Below are positions 1 to 8,872 of a DNA stretch of 64,000 nucleotides, piece after piece. The translations under genes and the position numbers were made by a program. Position 1 is the stretch's first letter. Each line of letters starts with the position of its first letter. The notes under the pieces are model-generated. The model did not search any database, was not told where the DNA came from, and saw only the letters and a program-made list of their open reading frames with translations. This stretch comes from SZUA-100 sp965248135 (GTDB lineage Bacteria > Pseudomonadota > Alphaproteobacteria > Rhizobiales > Rhizobiaceae), in NCBI GenBank assembly GCA_965248135.1, contig CBDFIN010000012.1:1922001-1986000 (forward strand). Direction: 5' to 3'.

Positions 1-415
1 GGGATATGAGGTGGTTGATCGGACCGCGTTCATTGAACAGCATAAAAAATGCATTCGCTGCATCAACAGGTATGATCATCATCGGCAGAATAATGATGCT
101 TACGGCTATTTTTCGCCAAGGCCATTCGTCTATGAACAACAGGGCCAGGCCAAGGGCCAGCACCAGTTCAACAGCTATGCAGACCGCAACAACAAAAAGT
201 GTCCGCACCACAGACTTTACAAACCGGTCATCATACCAAAGCTCATAAAAATTCCAAAACCAGTCAAATTCTGCCTGATACCATGCAATATTTTGTGTTG
301 GCTGCCAGCTGGTGAATGCGAGCCAGATGAGTATCAGGGTCGGCACAACAACAATAAACATAATGGTCAGTTGTGCAGGTAAAACCAGTCGAATGTTAAA
401 CGGTATTTTATACAT
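1..415 (-). CDS. ABC transporter permease, CUT1/MalF type (3' part outside window)
   Basis: Reverse-strand reading from the ATG at 415 gives a hydrophobic protein starting MYKIPFNIRLVLPAQLTIMF, followed by a first membrane span, a periplasmic stretch rich in Trp and Tyr, and a second span (VVRTLFVVAVCIAVELVLAL) leading to ILPMMIIPVDAANAFF. This is the N-terminal plan of MalF/UgpA-like sugar permeases. About 138 codons are visible before the window edge. It is the last visible gene of the minus-strand operon and pairs with the binding protein at 519-2003. The family is clear; the substrate is not. Confidence 0.8.
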   Translation of the reverse strand, partial: MYKIPFNIRLVLPAQLTIMFIVVVPTLILIWLAFTSWQPTQNIAWYQAEFDWFWNFYELWYDDRFVKSVVRTLFVVAVCIAVELVLALGLALLFIDEWPWRKIAVSIIILPMMIIPVDAANAFFMLFNERGPINHLIS

Positions 416-485
416 ACTTGCTAATTATCCATGGTATCCGCCCGCACTTGCGCTTGGAATTGCGACTGACCCCATCAAAAAAGTC

Positions 486-510
486 ACCGCGTACAAATTA
501 TGTACGCGGT
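486..510 (-). terminator. Hairpin between binding-protein and permease genes
   Basis: A perfect 9-bp inverted repeat (ACCGCGTAC, 7-nt loop, GTACGCGGT) is followed on the minus strand by GACTTTTTTG. It sits between the binding protein and the permease. This is a common place for an attenuator or mRNA-stabilising hairpin that keeps binding protein in excess over permease. Confidence 0.5.
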
Positions 511-518
511 GCAAGTTT

Positions 519-2003
519 TTATTTTAGACGGTTTCGTATCGACGCCGGATAAATGGATTTCAGAAATGACCACTGAACACCCTGACTACGTCGTCCCATT
601 CGCCTGGTGATGCGGGACCAGGCGGCGGCGGTATCATCCAAAGCCTGTTTTGCGCTTTTGGTGCCGGAATCTGCCGCAGAAAGGTTGGTTCTAAGCTGAT
701 CAAAATACTCACCCTGACCTTTCAGGTAAAGATCGGGAATTGAGCCTTTCATCGATTCTTTATGCACTTTCAGAAATTCAGGGCTGTATGTGCTGACAAT
801 TTCGGCATCCTCATAATGGGCACCTCGAAACGGGTCAAAATACCCACCAGGGTCACGCACGGCAATTGTCGACATCGCAGGGCTGCATGCAAACAGACTA
901 TACAGATAAGCTAGTTCAGATTGCTTGGAGACTGATGAAACAACGTAGTTCCAGCCCCAGTTAAAATAGGGTGTCTTCAGCAACTCACCATCGACAATTC
1001 CGCCTGGTGTCGGACCAAAAGTCATCTTTCCTTTTATTGCTGATTTGTCGCTGTTAAGGAACTTTTGAGTGCCACCCCATCCGATGTTGCAGAATTTGTC
1101 GCCCTTTCCAAAAGCCTCAAAATTCTCGAATAGACCGTTGGTCCGTGCACCTGGATATAAGTTCTTGGATGCGGCAATCAACTCCTCAAGAGCTTTTACT
1201 CCGGCATCATTATTGATCTGAGGGTTCAAATCATCATCAAGCGGGTAATAGCCTTTGGCGTGAAAACGTACCCACCATTCCCAGGCGACGAAAAACTGGG
1301 TGCGATAAAGTGCACCACCATACATCCCCTCATCAGGGCGGTGGAAATGGGCCATCATGGCGTCAAGTTCTTGCCAGGTATCTGGAACTTTTAATTCATA
1401 GCCGTTCTTGTCTGCAAATTTTTTGTTCTCTTCGGCATTTTCCAACCAGTCTTTGTTATAAAACATGACATAGGTGTCGCCGTCAGTCTGATAGCCATAC
1501 AGACTACCTTTGTAGTAATCCCCAATAGAATACAGGGCATCGTCCTGAAATCCGTCTGGTTCATATTTGCTGGCATATTGGTCCAAATTAACAAGTATAC
1601 CGGATTCAACGATATCTGGAAGTCCGAAAGTGGCAGGTAACGCAAGATCGAACGCTCCTGATTTGGCAACCGATTCCAGAAGTATTTTTTGCGTTATTTC
1701 GCCAAGTGGCACTTCCAGGTATTTGAATTTAATACCGGTTAAAGCAGTGAACTTGTCGGCAACAGGCTTGACATTGCCCAGGGATCCTGATGGCTGAAGA
1801 ATTTTTAATGTAATGTCTTTTCCTGCAGCCAGCTTCTTTGCCTGTTTGGCAGCCTCTTCATGCACGTTTGCCAATGTGGATGCATGGGCACGTTGCGGTG
1901 ACATTATCAATGAAGGCGCTACAACTGCAGCGGATGCGCAGGCTGCTGCAGATTGCATAAAACGCCGTCTTTCACGGTTTGTAACTGTATTTCTTTTTGT
2001 CAT
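519..2003 (-). CDS. Extracellular solute-binding protein of sugar ABC transporter (family 1-like)
   Basis: 494 residues with a twin-arginine type N-terminus (NRERRRFMQSAAACASAAVV) ending near residue 40, so probably exported folded by Tat. The mature part has features of CUT1 binding proteins: TGIKFKYLEVPLGEITQKIL, then Trp/Tyr-rich ligand-cleft segments and a WGGTQKFL region. A strong ribosome site (GGGAGAAAG) precedes the ATG. It lies downstream of the CUT2-type cassette and upstream of the CUT1 permease, so the operon appears to carry two importers. The substrate is unknown; the operon context suggests a small polyol, sugar acid or sulfonate. Confidence 0.8.
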   Translation of the reverse strand: MTKRNTVTNRERRRFMQSAAACASAAVVAPSLIMSPQRAHASTLANVHEEAAKQAKKLAAGKDITLKILQPSGSLGNVKPVADKFTALTGIKFKYLEVPLGEITQKILLESVAKSGAFDLALPATFGLPDIVESGILVNLDQYASKYEPDGFQDDALYSIGDYYKGSLYGYQTDGDTYVMFYNKDWLENAEENKKFADKNGYELKVPDTWQELDAMMAHFHRPDEGMYGGALYRTQFFVAWEWWVRFHAKGYYPLDDDLNPQINNDAGVKALEELIAASKNLYPGARTNGLFENFEAFGKGDKFCNIGWGGTQKFLNSDKSAIKGKMTFGPTPGGIVDGELLKTPYFNWGWNYVVSSVSKQSELAYLYSLFACSPAMSTIAVRDPGGYFDPFRGAHYEDAEIVSTYSPEFLKVHKESMKGSIPDLYLKGQGEYFDQLRTNLSAADSGTKSAKQALDDTAAAWSRITRRMGRRSQGVQWSFLKSIYPASIRNRLK

Positions 2004-2096
2004 ATTCTTTCTCCCATATGGCTTTTACCCGATGTCTGCGGTAGATTTCAGGTTTAGTGCGCTTTAAAATTTAGATGGCGCACACGTTAACCATCT

Positions 2097-3071
2097 TCAT
2101 TTAACCACTGTTGCCTTAGCGCGGTCCTGACTCACCAGCACTGCTGCTATTACAACCACCCCTTTCACCACCATTTGTGAATATTGATTCACTCCCATCA
2201 GATTCAGCCCATTGTCGAGAAGTACAATGATCAGAACTCCAATAAGAGTTCGGTGTACCCCACCAATACCGCCTGAAAGTGATGTTCCACCCACGACAAT
2301 CGCCGCAAGCGAATTGAGCAACAGGTCCTGCCCCAAAGTTGGACCGGCGGTGCCAAGTCGTGCAACAGACATTGCTCCCGCAAGACCAGCCATCGCACCT
2401 GACAACATGAACGCTAGAATTTTATATCTGCGCACAGGAATTCCGGCAGTAGAGGCAACCGCCTCTCCACCGCCAATAATGTACATAAAACGACCGAAAC
2501 GACTTGCAAAACAAAGTACCACCATGAAGGCCCAGACGATTATCGCAATCAGTGCAATATTGGGAAATCTGGGAATTAGCTGCCCGATCGCCAGCTCCTC
2601 AAAAGGCAGGGAATCAAAGCGAAGAGCACGCCCTTTCAACAGTTCCCAGGCAAAACCCGTAAAAACCGACAAGGATCCCAAAGTGACAACAAAAGAGGGA
2701 ATGCGGCCAAAAGCAAAAACCAGACCGTTGGCTCCTCCCAAGGTTGCCCCAACCATTATGCCAACAAAAACAGCTCCGACACCTAAATCGAACATGTTCA
2801 GGGCTTTAACCGTTACAGCGCCAACAAACAGGACAATCGCCCCAACTGACAAATCAATGCTGCCCATGAGGATAACAAAGGTTGCTCCAAGGCAGGCAAT
2901 CAGCAGAGCACTTGCCTGTCCTGAAATTGCGGTGAGATTTCGCAATGTGAGAAATGCTTCAGACCCCAGGGAGAAAAATATTATCAACCCGATGACCACC
3001 AGCACCGGCAGTGCCATGCCATCAAATTTGAGACGCCTAACCTTATCACCAACTGCGAAAATGAACTTCAT
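2097..3071 (-). CDS. Ribose-type ABC transporter permease (RbsC/CUT2 family)
   Basis: 324 residues with about ten hydrophobic segments. Typical CUT2 permease signatures are present: LLIACLGATFVILMGSIDLS near residue 55, VTLGSLSVFTG near 130 and NSLAAIVVGGTSLSGGIGG near 250. The ATG overlaps the stop of the upstream ATPase gene by 4 nt, indicating translational coupling. It forms an importer with the ATPase at 3068-4663 and the binding protein at 4737-6074. Confidence 0.88.
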   Translation of the reverse strand: MKFIFAVGDKVRRLKFDGMALPVLVVIGLIIFFSLGSEAFLTLRNLTAISGQASALLIACLGATFVILMGSIDLSVGAIVLFVGAVTVKALNMFDLGVGAVFVGIMVGATLGGANGLVFAFGRIPSFVVTLGSLSVFTGFAWELLKGRALRFDSLPFEELAIGQLIPRFPNIALIAIIVWAFMVVLCFASRFGRFMYIIGGGEAVASTAGIPVRRYKILAFMLSGAMAGLAGAMSVARLGTAGPTLGQDLLLNSLAAIVVGGTSLSGGIGGVHRTLIGVLIIVLLDNGLNLMGVNQYSQMVVKGVVVIAAVLVSQDRAKATVVK

Positions 3072-4663
3072 ACTGCATCCACCATTTTCCCATTGTCCAT
3101 GAGAGCAGGTACAGCCGTCTGCGTTTCCAGCATTGCGGCAATAAGTTCGCGTTCAGTTGGTTTGTTGTCGGTGGGTGCATCAACAATATCGGCCATCTTG
3201 CCGTGCTGCATCACAACAACCCGGTTTGACAAACCAATGAGTTCAAGCAAATCATCGGTGATCAAGAGAATACCAACGCCACGATTGCAGAGCGTGCGAA
3301 TTAATGAATAAATTTCTTCCTTTGCTCCCGCATCTACTCCGCGTGTTGGATTATCCAGGATTAACACCTGTGGATCACGGCAAAGCCAGCGCGCCAAAAC
3401 AATTTTTTGTTGGTTACCACCAGACAAAGTCGAGCATATATCCTTTGGCCCACGCGCTTTGATGGAGAGTAATTCGATATATTCTTGTGTAACTTCAACC
3501 TCGCGGCGTGAGCGCCAGACACCAAACCGATTAGCGAATTTGTCGAATCCACCCGCCAGGGAAAGATTCCAAGCTGCTGAAAATGAAGAAATCATCCCTT
3601 CAGATAGACGTTCTGCGGGCACATATCCCAAGCCATTCTTCACCAAATCACGAGTTGACGGTTTTGAAGGATCATTTCCATTGAGCGAAACCCTTCCGGA
3701 ATCAGATCCGCTGATACCAGCAATTCCTTTTCCCACTTCTGATTTCCCTGAATTCAACAATCCACCGATGCCCACCACTTCTCCACACCGGACACTTAGC
3801 GATATGTCCTCATAATCGCCCAGGCGGGTGAGTGCATCAACATCAAGAGCGATATTGGAGGTTTCGACAGCCAGTTGTTCTTTTTCGTGATAATAATCAG
3901 TCACACGTTCGCGACCGACCATAAGACCATGTAGGCTATGTTCATCTGTATCAGCGGAGTTCACGCGCCTCACTACTTCACCATCTTTTAGTACATAGAC
4001 TACATCGCTGAGTTCGAGCACTTCTGAGAGCCGATGAGAAACAAATATGATTGAGGCGCGTTCTCGAAGTTTTGTGATCAGACTACGAAAATTCTTTTCA
4101 TCAGATTTTTCCAGAGCCGATGTAGGCTCATCAAGCAACACAATCGGATATTCGATTCCCAGAATTTCAGTTGGTACGATGCAAGCGCGCGCGATCTCTA
4201 TCAGTTGCCGTTTGGAAAAACTGTATGAAGAGGTCGTGCGTCGAACATCAAAGTCCAGGCCTGCCTGATCGATAACATATTGTGCGGTTTCAATCATTGC
4301 TTTCTTGTCGAGCCATTGTCCCCGTTTGCAATAGGACAACTCATGCGAAAGCAGCAGATTCTCATACACTTTAATATTTGGAATTAGTGCCTGTTCCTGA
4401 AAAACACGAGAAATGCCGTGAGAACTGGCGTCACTATAGCTTTTTGGCAGATAGGCTTTCGCCTGAAGTTCCATGCTACCGGTATCAGGTGCAATGACAC
4501 CCGACATTATGTTGAACAATGTAGTTTTGCCGGCGCCGTTTTCTCCAACAATTCCAATTACCTGGTTCATTTCAACATCGAAATCGACATTTTTGAGAAC
4601 CGGAATCCCTTCAAACCCCTTGGATAGGCCTTTGCCACGAAAAACTGTAATAGGATTACTCAT
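3068..4663 (-). CDS. Ribose-type ABC transporter ATP-binding protein (RbsA/MglA family, two ABC domains)
   Basis: Double-ABC ATPase of about 531 residues. The first domain has Walker A GENGAGKTTLF and Walker B IVLLDEPTSAL, but its signature reads YSFSKRQLIEIARA rather than the usual LS(V/I)GQQQ. The second domain has a degenerate P-loop (LLNSGKSEVGKG) with an intact LSGGNQQKIVLARWL and Walker B VLILDNPTRGVDAG. This asymmetry is normal in RbsA/MglA proteins. I place the start at the ATG at 4663 (MSNPITVF), because an earlier ATG at 4708 lies inside a perfect hairpin and lacks a ribosome site. Confidence 0.88.
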   Translation of the reverse strand: MSNPITVFRGKGLSKGFEGIPVLKNVDFDVEMNQVIGIVGENGAGKTTLFNIMSGVIAPDTGSMELQAKAYLPKSYSDASSHGISRVFQEQALIPNIKVYENLLLSHELSYCKRGQWLDKKAMIETAQYVIDQAGLDFDVRRTTSSYSFSKRQLIEIARACIVPTEILGIEYPIVLLDEPTSALEKSDEKNFRSLITKLRERASIIFVSHRLSEVLELSDVVYVLKDGEVVRRVNSADTDEHSLHGLMVGRERVTDYYHEKEQLAVETSNIALDVDALTRLGDYEDISLSVRCGEVVGIGGLLNSGKSEVGKGIAGISGSDSGRVSLNGNDPSKPSTRDLVKNGLGYVPAERLSEGMISSFSAAWNLSLAGGFDKFANRFGVWRSRREVEVTQEYIELLSIKARGPKDICSTLSGGNQQKIVLARWLCRDPQVLILDNPTRGVDAGAKEEIYSLIRTLCNRGVGILLITDDLLELIGLSNRVVVMQHGKMADIVDAPTDNKPTERELIAAMLETQTAVPALMDNGKMVDAV

Positions 4664-4693
4664 TATTGGTTCCAAGGTTCTGCGTCTGAAATT

Positions 4694-4727
4694 GGCAGCA
4701 AATGGCACCCAATAGCCATTTGCTGCC
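4694..4727 (-). promoter_or_regulatory. Perfect 13-bp intercistronic hairpin
   Basis: GGCAGCAAATGGC, an 8-nt loop, then GCCATTTGCTGCC. It lies directly after the stop of the binding-protein gene and before the ATPase start, with no U-tract. Its position and stability fit a 3' mRNA-protecting hairpin that raises binding-protein expression relative to the ATPase and permease. Confidence 0.6.
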
Positions 4728-4736
4728 AGGACACAG

Positions 4737-6074
4737 TTAACTTTTCATCGGAGAAGGCCCGAAGAAGTCTATTTTGTAATGATCTGCATATTCTTGCCGA
4801 ACACTTTCAGCTTCGCCACTTTCACGAGACTTCAGATAATCTGCGGGATAATTCCAGCCCACGGGCTTGTCAATTCCACCCCACTCCAGATCTATATCCA
4901 TTGGAAACAGTTCTGCCTGAGGGTCCCAGTCATCGGGGTGCAGGACCTTCGACATTTTCTTGAAGTCGTAGGGTTCAACACCATCATTATTCACATAACG
5001 TTCAAGATAGGGTTCAACATTATCCGCAGTCATGGCAATTGAACGCCAGTTCATCATGCGCTCTGCTGCGCGTGGCTGCCAACCATTCATGACATCATAA
5101 AGACGCGTGGTAAGCAGCGCGCCCATATATTGTGGAACGTTGGCACTGGTAGCGTGCAAGCGGCCCTGTTGTATCATTTTCGCCCCAAGCGTGGTGCCAT
5201 CCGCTCCGGTGACAAACACATCTTCTCCCGGTTTAATTCCCGCACCGCGCAATGCGGCAATACAACCATCAGCAATATCGTCATTTTGCGCGATTACGCC
5301 AACGATATCAGAGTGACGGGAAATCAGATCTTCCATCGCCTTTTGTGAATCTTCCCGGTTCCATTTTCCAGGAAGTTCTCCTACCAAATTGATCTTCTCG
5401 TATTTCGATATGGCGTTATCACGCCCTCTTGATCTGATAAGATCAGTGGAATTGCCCTCAACTCCGGTAACCCCAACAAGATTGCCTCCACCAAATTTTT
5501 CCATGACCGATTTGCAAACCGCTTCGGTTACTGCACCATGCGCGGAATATTCCTCTGGTACCGCATACATTGTATAATAATCGCCAGCCTCAAATGGGGT
5601 AAACCAAGGCAGGGTTCCCCAGGTATTGTCCAACCAAATTTTGTTTTCATTGGCGAGTTGAGCTATCCGCTTGATTGATCCGCCACCTGGTGCATGCAGC
5701 ATGACAGCCGAAGTTCCCGACGCGATTTGCTGCTCAAATTGGTTGAGCTGCTTTTGAGAATCAAATTGTCCATCGTTTGATGAAATGTTCAAACCAAGTA
5801 TTTTGGCTGCGCCGGCGGCACCGGTTTGTGCATTATTGGTATATTCCATCGCCATGGTCATCATCAGATGGGCGATTTTTCCATCGCTGGATGCAATGGC
5901 AACACCAGGAATGCCAAAACTTGCCGCAGTTGCTGCCGCGACTGCACTGACAGAGGCAAGCGATAAGAACTCCCGTCGTGACACCCCATGGGTGTCTAGT
6001 CTATCCATATGAAAATCAATTACAGATTTCTTGCTATAGTCTGGATAATTTTTCGGGTTAAGTTTCTTTTTCAT
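4737..6074 (-). CDS. Ribose-type periplasmic binding protein (CUT2), Tat-exported
   Basis: 445 residues, long for this family. The N-terminus carries a canonical twin-arginine motif (VSRREFLSLASVSAVAAATA) around residues 33-52, so Tat export is likely. The mature part matches the type I periplasmic-binding fold: AQTGAAGAAKILGLNISSND, SGTSAVMLHAPGGGS, GVIAQNDDIADGCIAALRGAG and VFVTGADGT. A C-terminal extension of about 90 residues (PYDFKKMSKVLHPDDWDPQ onward) is unusual for RbsB. It is the third gene after the LacI-controlled promoter. Confidence 0.87.
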   Translation of the reverse strand: MKKKLNPKNYPDYSKKSVIDFHMDRLDTHGVSRREFLSLASVSAVAAATAASFGIPGVAIASSDGKIAHLMMTMAMEYTNNAQTGAAGAAKILGLNISSNDGQFDSQKQLNQFEQQIASGTSAVMLHAPGGGSIKRIAQLANENKIWLDNTWGTLPWFTPFEAGDYYTMYAVPEEYSAHGAVTEAVCKSVMEKFGGGNLVGVTGVEGNSTDLIRSRGRDNAISKYEKINLVGELPGKWNREDSQKAMEDLISRHSDIVGVIAQNDDIADGCIAALRGAGIKPGEDVFVTGADGTTLGAKMIQQGRLHATSANVPQYMGALLTTRLYDVMNGWQPRAAERMMNWRSIAMTADNVEPYLERYVNNDGVEPYDFKKMSKVLHPDDWDPQAELFPMDIDLEWGGIDKPVGWNYPADYLKSRESGEAESVRQEYADHYKIDFFGPSPMKS

Positions 6075-6128
6075 GATTTCAATTCCTCTCTTTTTGCAGC
6101 GATCAGCTGTATGGTGGGTTTCGTTGGA

Positions 6129-7175
6129 TTATTCCCTGCTCTCAAATGCTACTTTTTGTTTTTCCATTACCCGCTCAACTTTTCCCTGTTCGATCAGCCA
6201 CAAAAGGTGCGTGTGTATACAGCACTCCGCGTAGCATCGGCGCTCGCCAATACCGGTGGAAACGGGATAATCTAAATCTGTCTTAATCGGCATTACTTCC
6301 GGCAAGAGTTCTTGGGTGGTGAGGGGTTTTTTCTCGCGATGGAGCACAAATTTAATTCGCTCCTGCGTATCTCTTTGTTGCTGCTGCATATGCAATATGC
6401 GACGCTTTGAACTTTCTTCTGAATATGCCGAGAGACCATGTCCCTCCAACAAAAGTTGAGGTTTAAGGTCCAGGCATTTCTGCATGGATTCTGAGTGATG
6501 TTTTGCATTGCCGATAGGATATGGCCCCAGGGGAGTGGGATAATGCATGAGATCAGCGGAATAAAGTGATCCGGTATGAGGGTTCCATATTCCAATTTGC
6601 CCAGGACAGTGACCAGGCAAATGAATGACTTCTGTTTTGATACCGCCAAATTCAACGGTGTCGCCATGATTGACCACCACATCAACTTCAACCGGAAAAT
6701 TCCAGTATTTTTCAATGATGCCCGGGTCCGAGAGGCCAAGGCTCTCGCCTTCTTTAAGATTGTAATCGGATACGACCTCATCGGGTGTCATACCGAAACG
6801 AGTGATATTCTCCTCTCGTGTCACGATCATTGGGTCTTCAATGACCGGCCTGTCAATTGGATGACACACAACCATTGCGCCATAGCGCTCCTTTAGCATT
6901 TTCGCATTGCCGGTATGATCGTAATGGAAGTGCGTAAGTACGATATACTTCAGGTCGTTTTTTTCTTTGTCCAGCAAATCAATCAGAAACTGGCCCATAC
7001 CATTATTGTGCTCGGGAAGAGTCCAGTTGCCAGTGTCGATCAGCATGTTTTCACCTTGTCCGCGCAGAAGATAAACACTGCTTTGAACATAGCCGTCGAG
7101 TTCATCTCCAGCCAAGGGTCCATGTATTCCGGGAATCGCCCATCCATCTGGTGTTTCCGCCCAAAAGAATATCAT
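6129..7175 (-). CDS. MBL-fold metallohydrolase
   Basis: 348 residues. The zinc-binding motif THFHYDHTG (HxHxDH) appears near residue 83, followed by HLPGHCPGQIG and a later LEGHGLSAY histidine, as expected for a hydrolytic metallo-beta-lactamase fold. The C-terminal third is a small winged-helix-like extension also found in lactonase/glyoxalase-type members. The ATG overlaps the stop of the HisD-family gene by 4 nt (ATGA), so the two are translated together. A lactone or thioester hydrolysis step in the same catabolic route is plausible but not shown. Confidence 0.82.
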   Translation of the reverse strand: MIFFWAETPDGWAIPGIHGPLAGDELDGYVQSSVYLLRGQGENMLIDTGNWTLPEHNNGMGQFLIDLLDKEKNDLKYIVLTHFHYDHTGNAKMLKERYGAMVVCHPIDRPVIEDPMIVTREENITRFGMTPDEVVSDYNLKEGESLGLSDPGIIEKYWNFPVEVDVVVNHGDTVEFGGIKTEVIHLPGHCPGQIGIWNPHTGSLYSADLMHYPTPLGPYPIGNAKHHSESMQKCLDLKPQLLLEGHGLSAYSEESSKRRILHMQQQQRDTQERIKFVLHREKKPLTTQELLPEVMPIKTDLDYPVSTGIGERRCYAECCIHTHLLWLIEQGKVERVMEKQKVAFESRE

Positions 7176-8467
7176 ATGTCAGTCCCTTTCTTCTCAGACA
7201 CAGGCGCGTATCTTTTCCTGCGTGTATCCGCTGTTATCTGGTGCGCGAGCAAATATTCTGCTTCGCATTGTCGGGAGGCTATCGGTGCGAACTCATAACT
7301 TGCTTGTGGTGTCATGCGTTGATAAGTCACCGTCTTGAGAAACTTTCCCGCCCACAATCCACCGGTGTATCTGGCAGCCCTGCCGGTAGGTAGCGTGTGG
7401 TTTGTCCCAATCCCTTTATCGCCATAAGCAACGGTTGTTTCTTCACCAACAAACAGGCTGCCGTAATTCTTGAGATTTGCCAGGAAATAATCGTTATCAG
7501 CAGTCATCAATTCCAGGTGCTCGGGAGCATAATTATCACTAACTTCGATAGCTTCATCAAAATTGTCTACAACTGTAATCTCACCAAGAGTTTGCCAGGA
7601 TGTTGAAGCCATGTCCCGTGTTGGCAGCGTCAAAAGTTGTTGTTCAATTTCTTCCAGCACCGATTTGCCAAATGATCGGGATGTTGTGATCAGCCATGCA
7701 GGACTATCGGGCCCATGTTCAGCCTGCCCGAGCAGATCAGTAGCGACCAATGACGGGTCTGCGGTATCGTCTGCAATGATGCAAATTTCGGTAGGCCCGG
7801 CCAGAAGATCGATGCCTACAGTGCCGTATAGTTGCCTCTTTGCTTCTGCGACATATGCATTGCCTGGTCCAGTGATCATATCAACCGGTTGCATCCCCAC
7901 ACATCCATGAGCCATTGATCCCATGGCCTGCACGCCACCCAGACAATAAACCTCATCTGCCCCTGCTTCATGTAGCCCGAACAAGGTAGGACCAAAAATT
8001 CCCGTTTCATCTCTTGGCGGAGCGCATCCAACAACATGTCCAACGCCTGCTACCCGGGCGGTGGCAACCGACATTGCGGTAGCGCTGATTAGTGGATAAT
8101 TGCCACCAGGAATATAACATCCGACCCGTTCAATCGGTATATGTTTATGACCCAGAGTTGCACCGCTATCTAATTCCACTTCGATTTCGAGCATTGATTC
8201 AATTTGCCTTTTGGCAAATTCCCGAATTCTGCCCAGGCATATTCTGTAATCATCTTTAAATGTTTCTGAGAGTTTGGCGGACACATCGCGAATTTTGTCC
8301 TCTGTTACGCGGAAAGGTTTGACCCATCCATCCAAATCCCTGGCCTGTCTTTTAACTGCGTCATCACCCTCTTCGACAATCTGCGAGAGCATTTTTCGTA
8401 CGGTATCTTCCACGTGCCCTTGATGCTTGGATTTTGCAATCTCGGCCTTTTTTACATAGTTGGGCAT
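7172..8467 (-). CDS. HisD-family NAD-dependent alcohol dehydrogenase (catabolic, not histidine biosynthesis)
   Basis: About 431 residues from the ATG at 8467, which has AAGGAA nine bases upstream; an upstream in-frame ATG at 8512 falls inside the operator. HisD-family hallmarks are visible: HIPIERVGCYIPGG, ITGPGNAYVAEAKR, LLGQAEHGPDS (catalytic Gln/His pair) and NYAPEHLEL (Glu-His). It is the first gene of an ABC-transporter operon under LacI control, not in a his operon. This is how sulfopropanediol-type dehydrogenases (HpsN-like) and related catabolic paralogues are usually found. Oxidation of an imported polyol or sulfonated diol is my inference. Confidence 0.85.
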   Translation of the reverse strand: MPNYVKKAEIAKSKHQGHVEDTVRKMLSQIVEEGDDAVKRQARDLDGWVKPFRVTEDKIRDVSAKLSETFKDDYRICLGRIREFAKRQIESMLEIEVELDSGATLGHKHIPIERVGCYIPGGNYPLISATAMSVATARVAGVGHVVGCAPPRDETGIFGPTLFGLHEAGADEVYCLGGVQAMGSMAHGCVGMQPVDMITGPGNAYVAEAKRQLYGTVGIDLLAGPTEICIIADDTADPSLVATDLLGQAEHGPDSPAWLITTSRSFGKSVLEEIEQQLLTLPTRDMASTSWQTLGEITVVDNFDEAIEVSDNYAPEHLELMTADNDYFLANLKNYGSLFVGEETTVAYGDKGIGTNHTLPTGRAARYTGGLWAGKFLKTVTYQRMTPQASYEFAPIASRQCEAEYLLAHQITADTRRKRYAPVSEKKGTDI

Positions 8468-8496
8468 CTTTAATTCCTTGAGCATGAGTGGAATAC

Positions 8497-8520
8497 AAAA
8501 ATGTATGCGCATACATTTTT
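8497..8520. promoter_or_regulatory. LacI-type operator O1 (24-bp perfect palindrome)
   Basis: A perfect palindrome centred on GCGC at 8508/8509, half-site AAAAATGTATGC. It sits between the -10 element of the minus-strand operon promoter and the HisD-family start codon, so it should cover the transcription start. A related site lies at 8763-8778. This is the natural target of the divergent LacI protein. Confidence 0.75.
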
Positions 8521-8550
8521 ATATTCAAATTCATTAATATCATTCTGCAA
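8521..8550 (-). promoter_or_regulatory. Promoter of the minus-strand catabolic operon
   Basis: Reading the minus strand, TTGCAG (8550-8545), an 18-nt spacer and GAATAT (8526-8521) form a sigma-70-like -35/-10 pair. The 24-bp palindrome begins immediately downstream of the -10, a classic repression geometry. Confidence 0.5.
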
Positions 8551-8735
8551 TCTTTCTCGATGTTGTTTGGATTTAAAAATGTTAGTCGAAACAATTCTAC
8601 TTGTCAACTAACCGTAAAATATCGACATAGTGCCTTTAAGTTATTGAAATCATTTAATATTATTATTACGCAATTATTTGGCATTCAAAATTGGTATTTA
8701 TTTTCACCACGCAAATCCCACGCAGACGGGTTGTT

Positions 8736-8764
8736 TTGTTGCGTATTATTGGATAAAAATATAT
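8736..8764 (+). promoter_or_regulatory. Promoter of the lacI-family gene
   Basis: TTGTTG (8736-8741), a 17-nt spacer and ATATAT (8759-8764). Operator O2 starts at the last bases of this -10, mirroring the arrangement at the divergent promoter and suggesting autoregulation. Confidence 0.4.
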
Positions 8765-8778
8765 GTGTACGCCTACAT
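8763..8778. promoter_or_regulatory. LacI-type operator O2
   Basis: ATGTGTACGCCTACAT matches the core of O1 (ATGTATGCGCATACAT) at 13 of 16 positions. The centres of the two sites are 262 bp apart, almost exactly 25 helical turns, which would allow looping by a tetrameric or paired LacI regulator. Confidence 0.55.
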
Positions 8779-8793
8779 TATGAGTTGGTTTTG

Positions 8794-8816
8794 ATGATAT
8801 TTCTTTGAAATATCAT
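8794..8816. promoter_or_regulatory. Palindrome in the 5' leader of the regulator gene
   Basis: ATGATATTTC, TTT, GAAATATCAT: a perfect 10-bp inverted repeat with a 3-nt loop, upstream of the regulator ribosome site. It could be an RNA hairpin in the leader or a second protein site; nothing else distinguishes these. Confidence 0.4.
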
Positions 8817-8872
8817 GCCAATTAAATTACATTGATAAATGCCACATCAAGTTAGATTTGTGGAGGTAGAAA

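Noticed and set aside
7172..8467. hisD of histidine biosynthesis
   Set aside because: It is the first gene of a LacI-controlled transporter operon with no other his gene; catabolic HisD paralogues are the better explanation.
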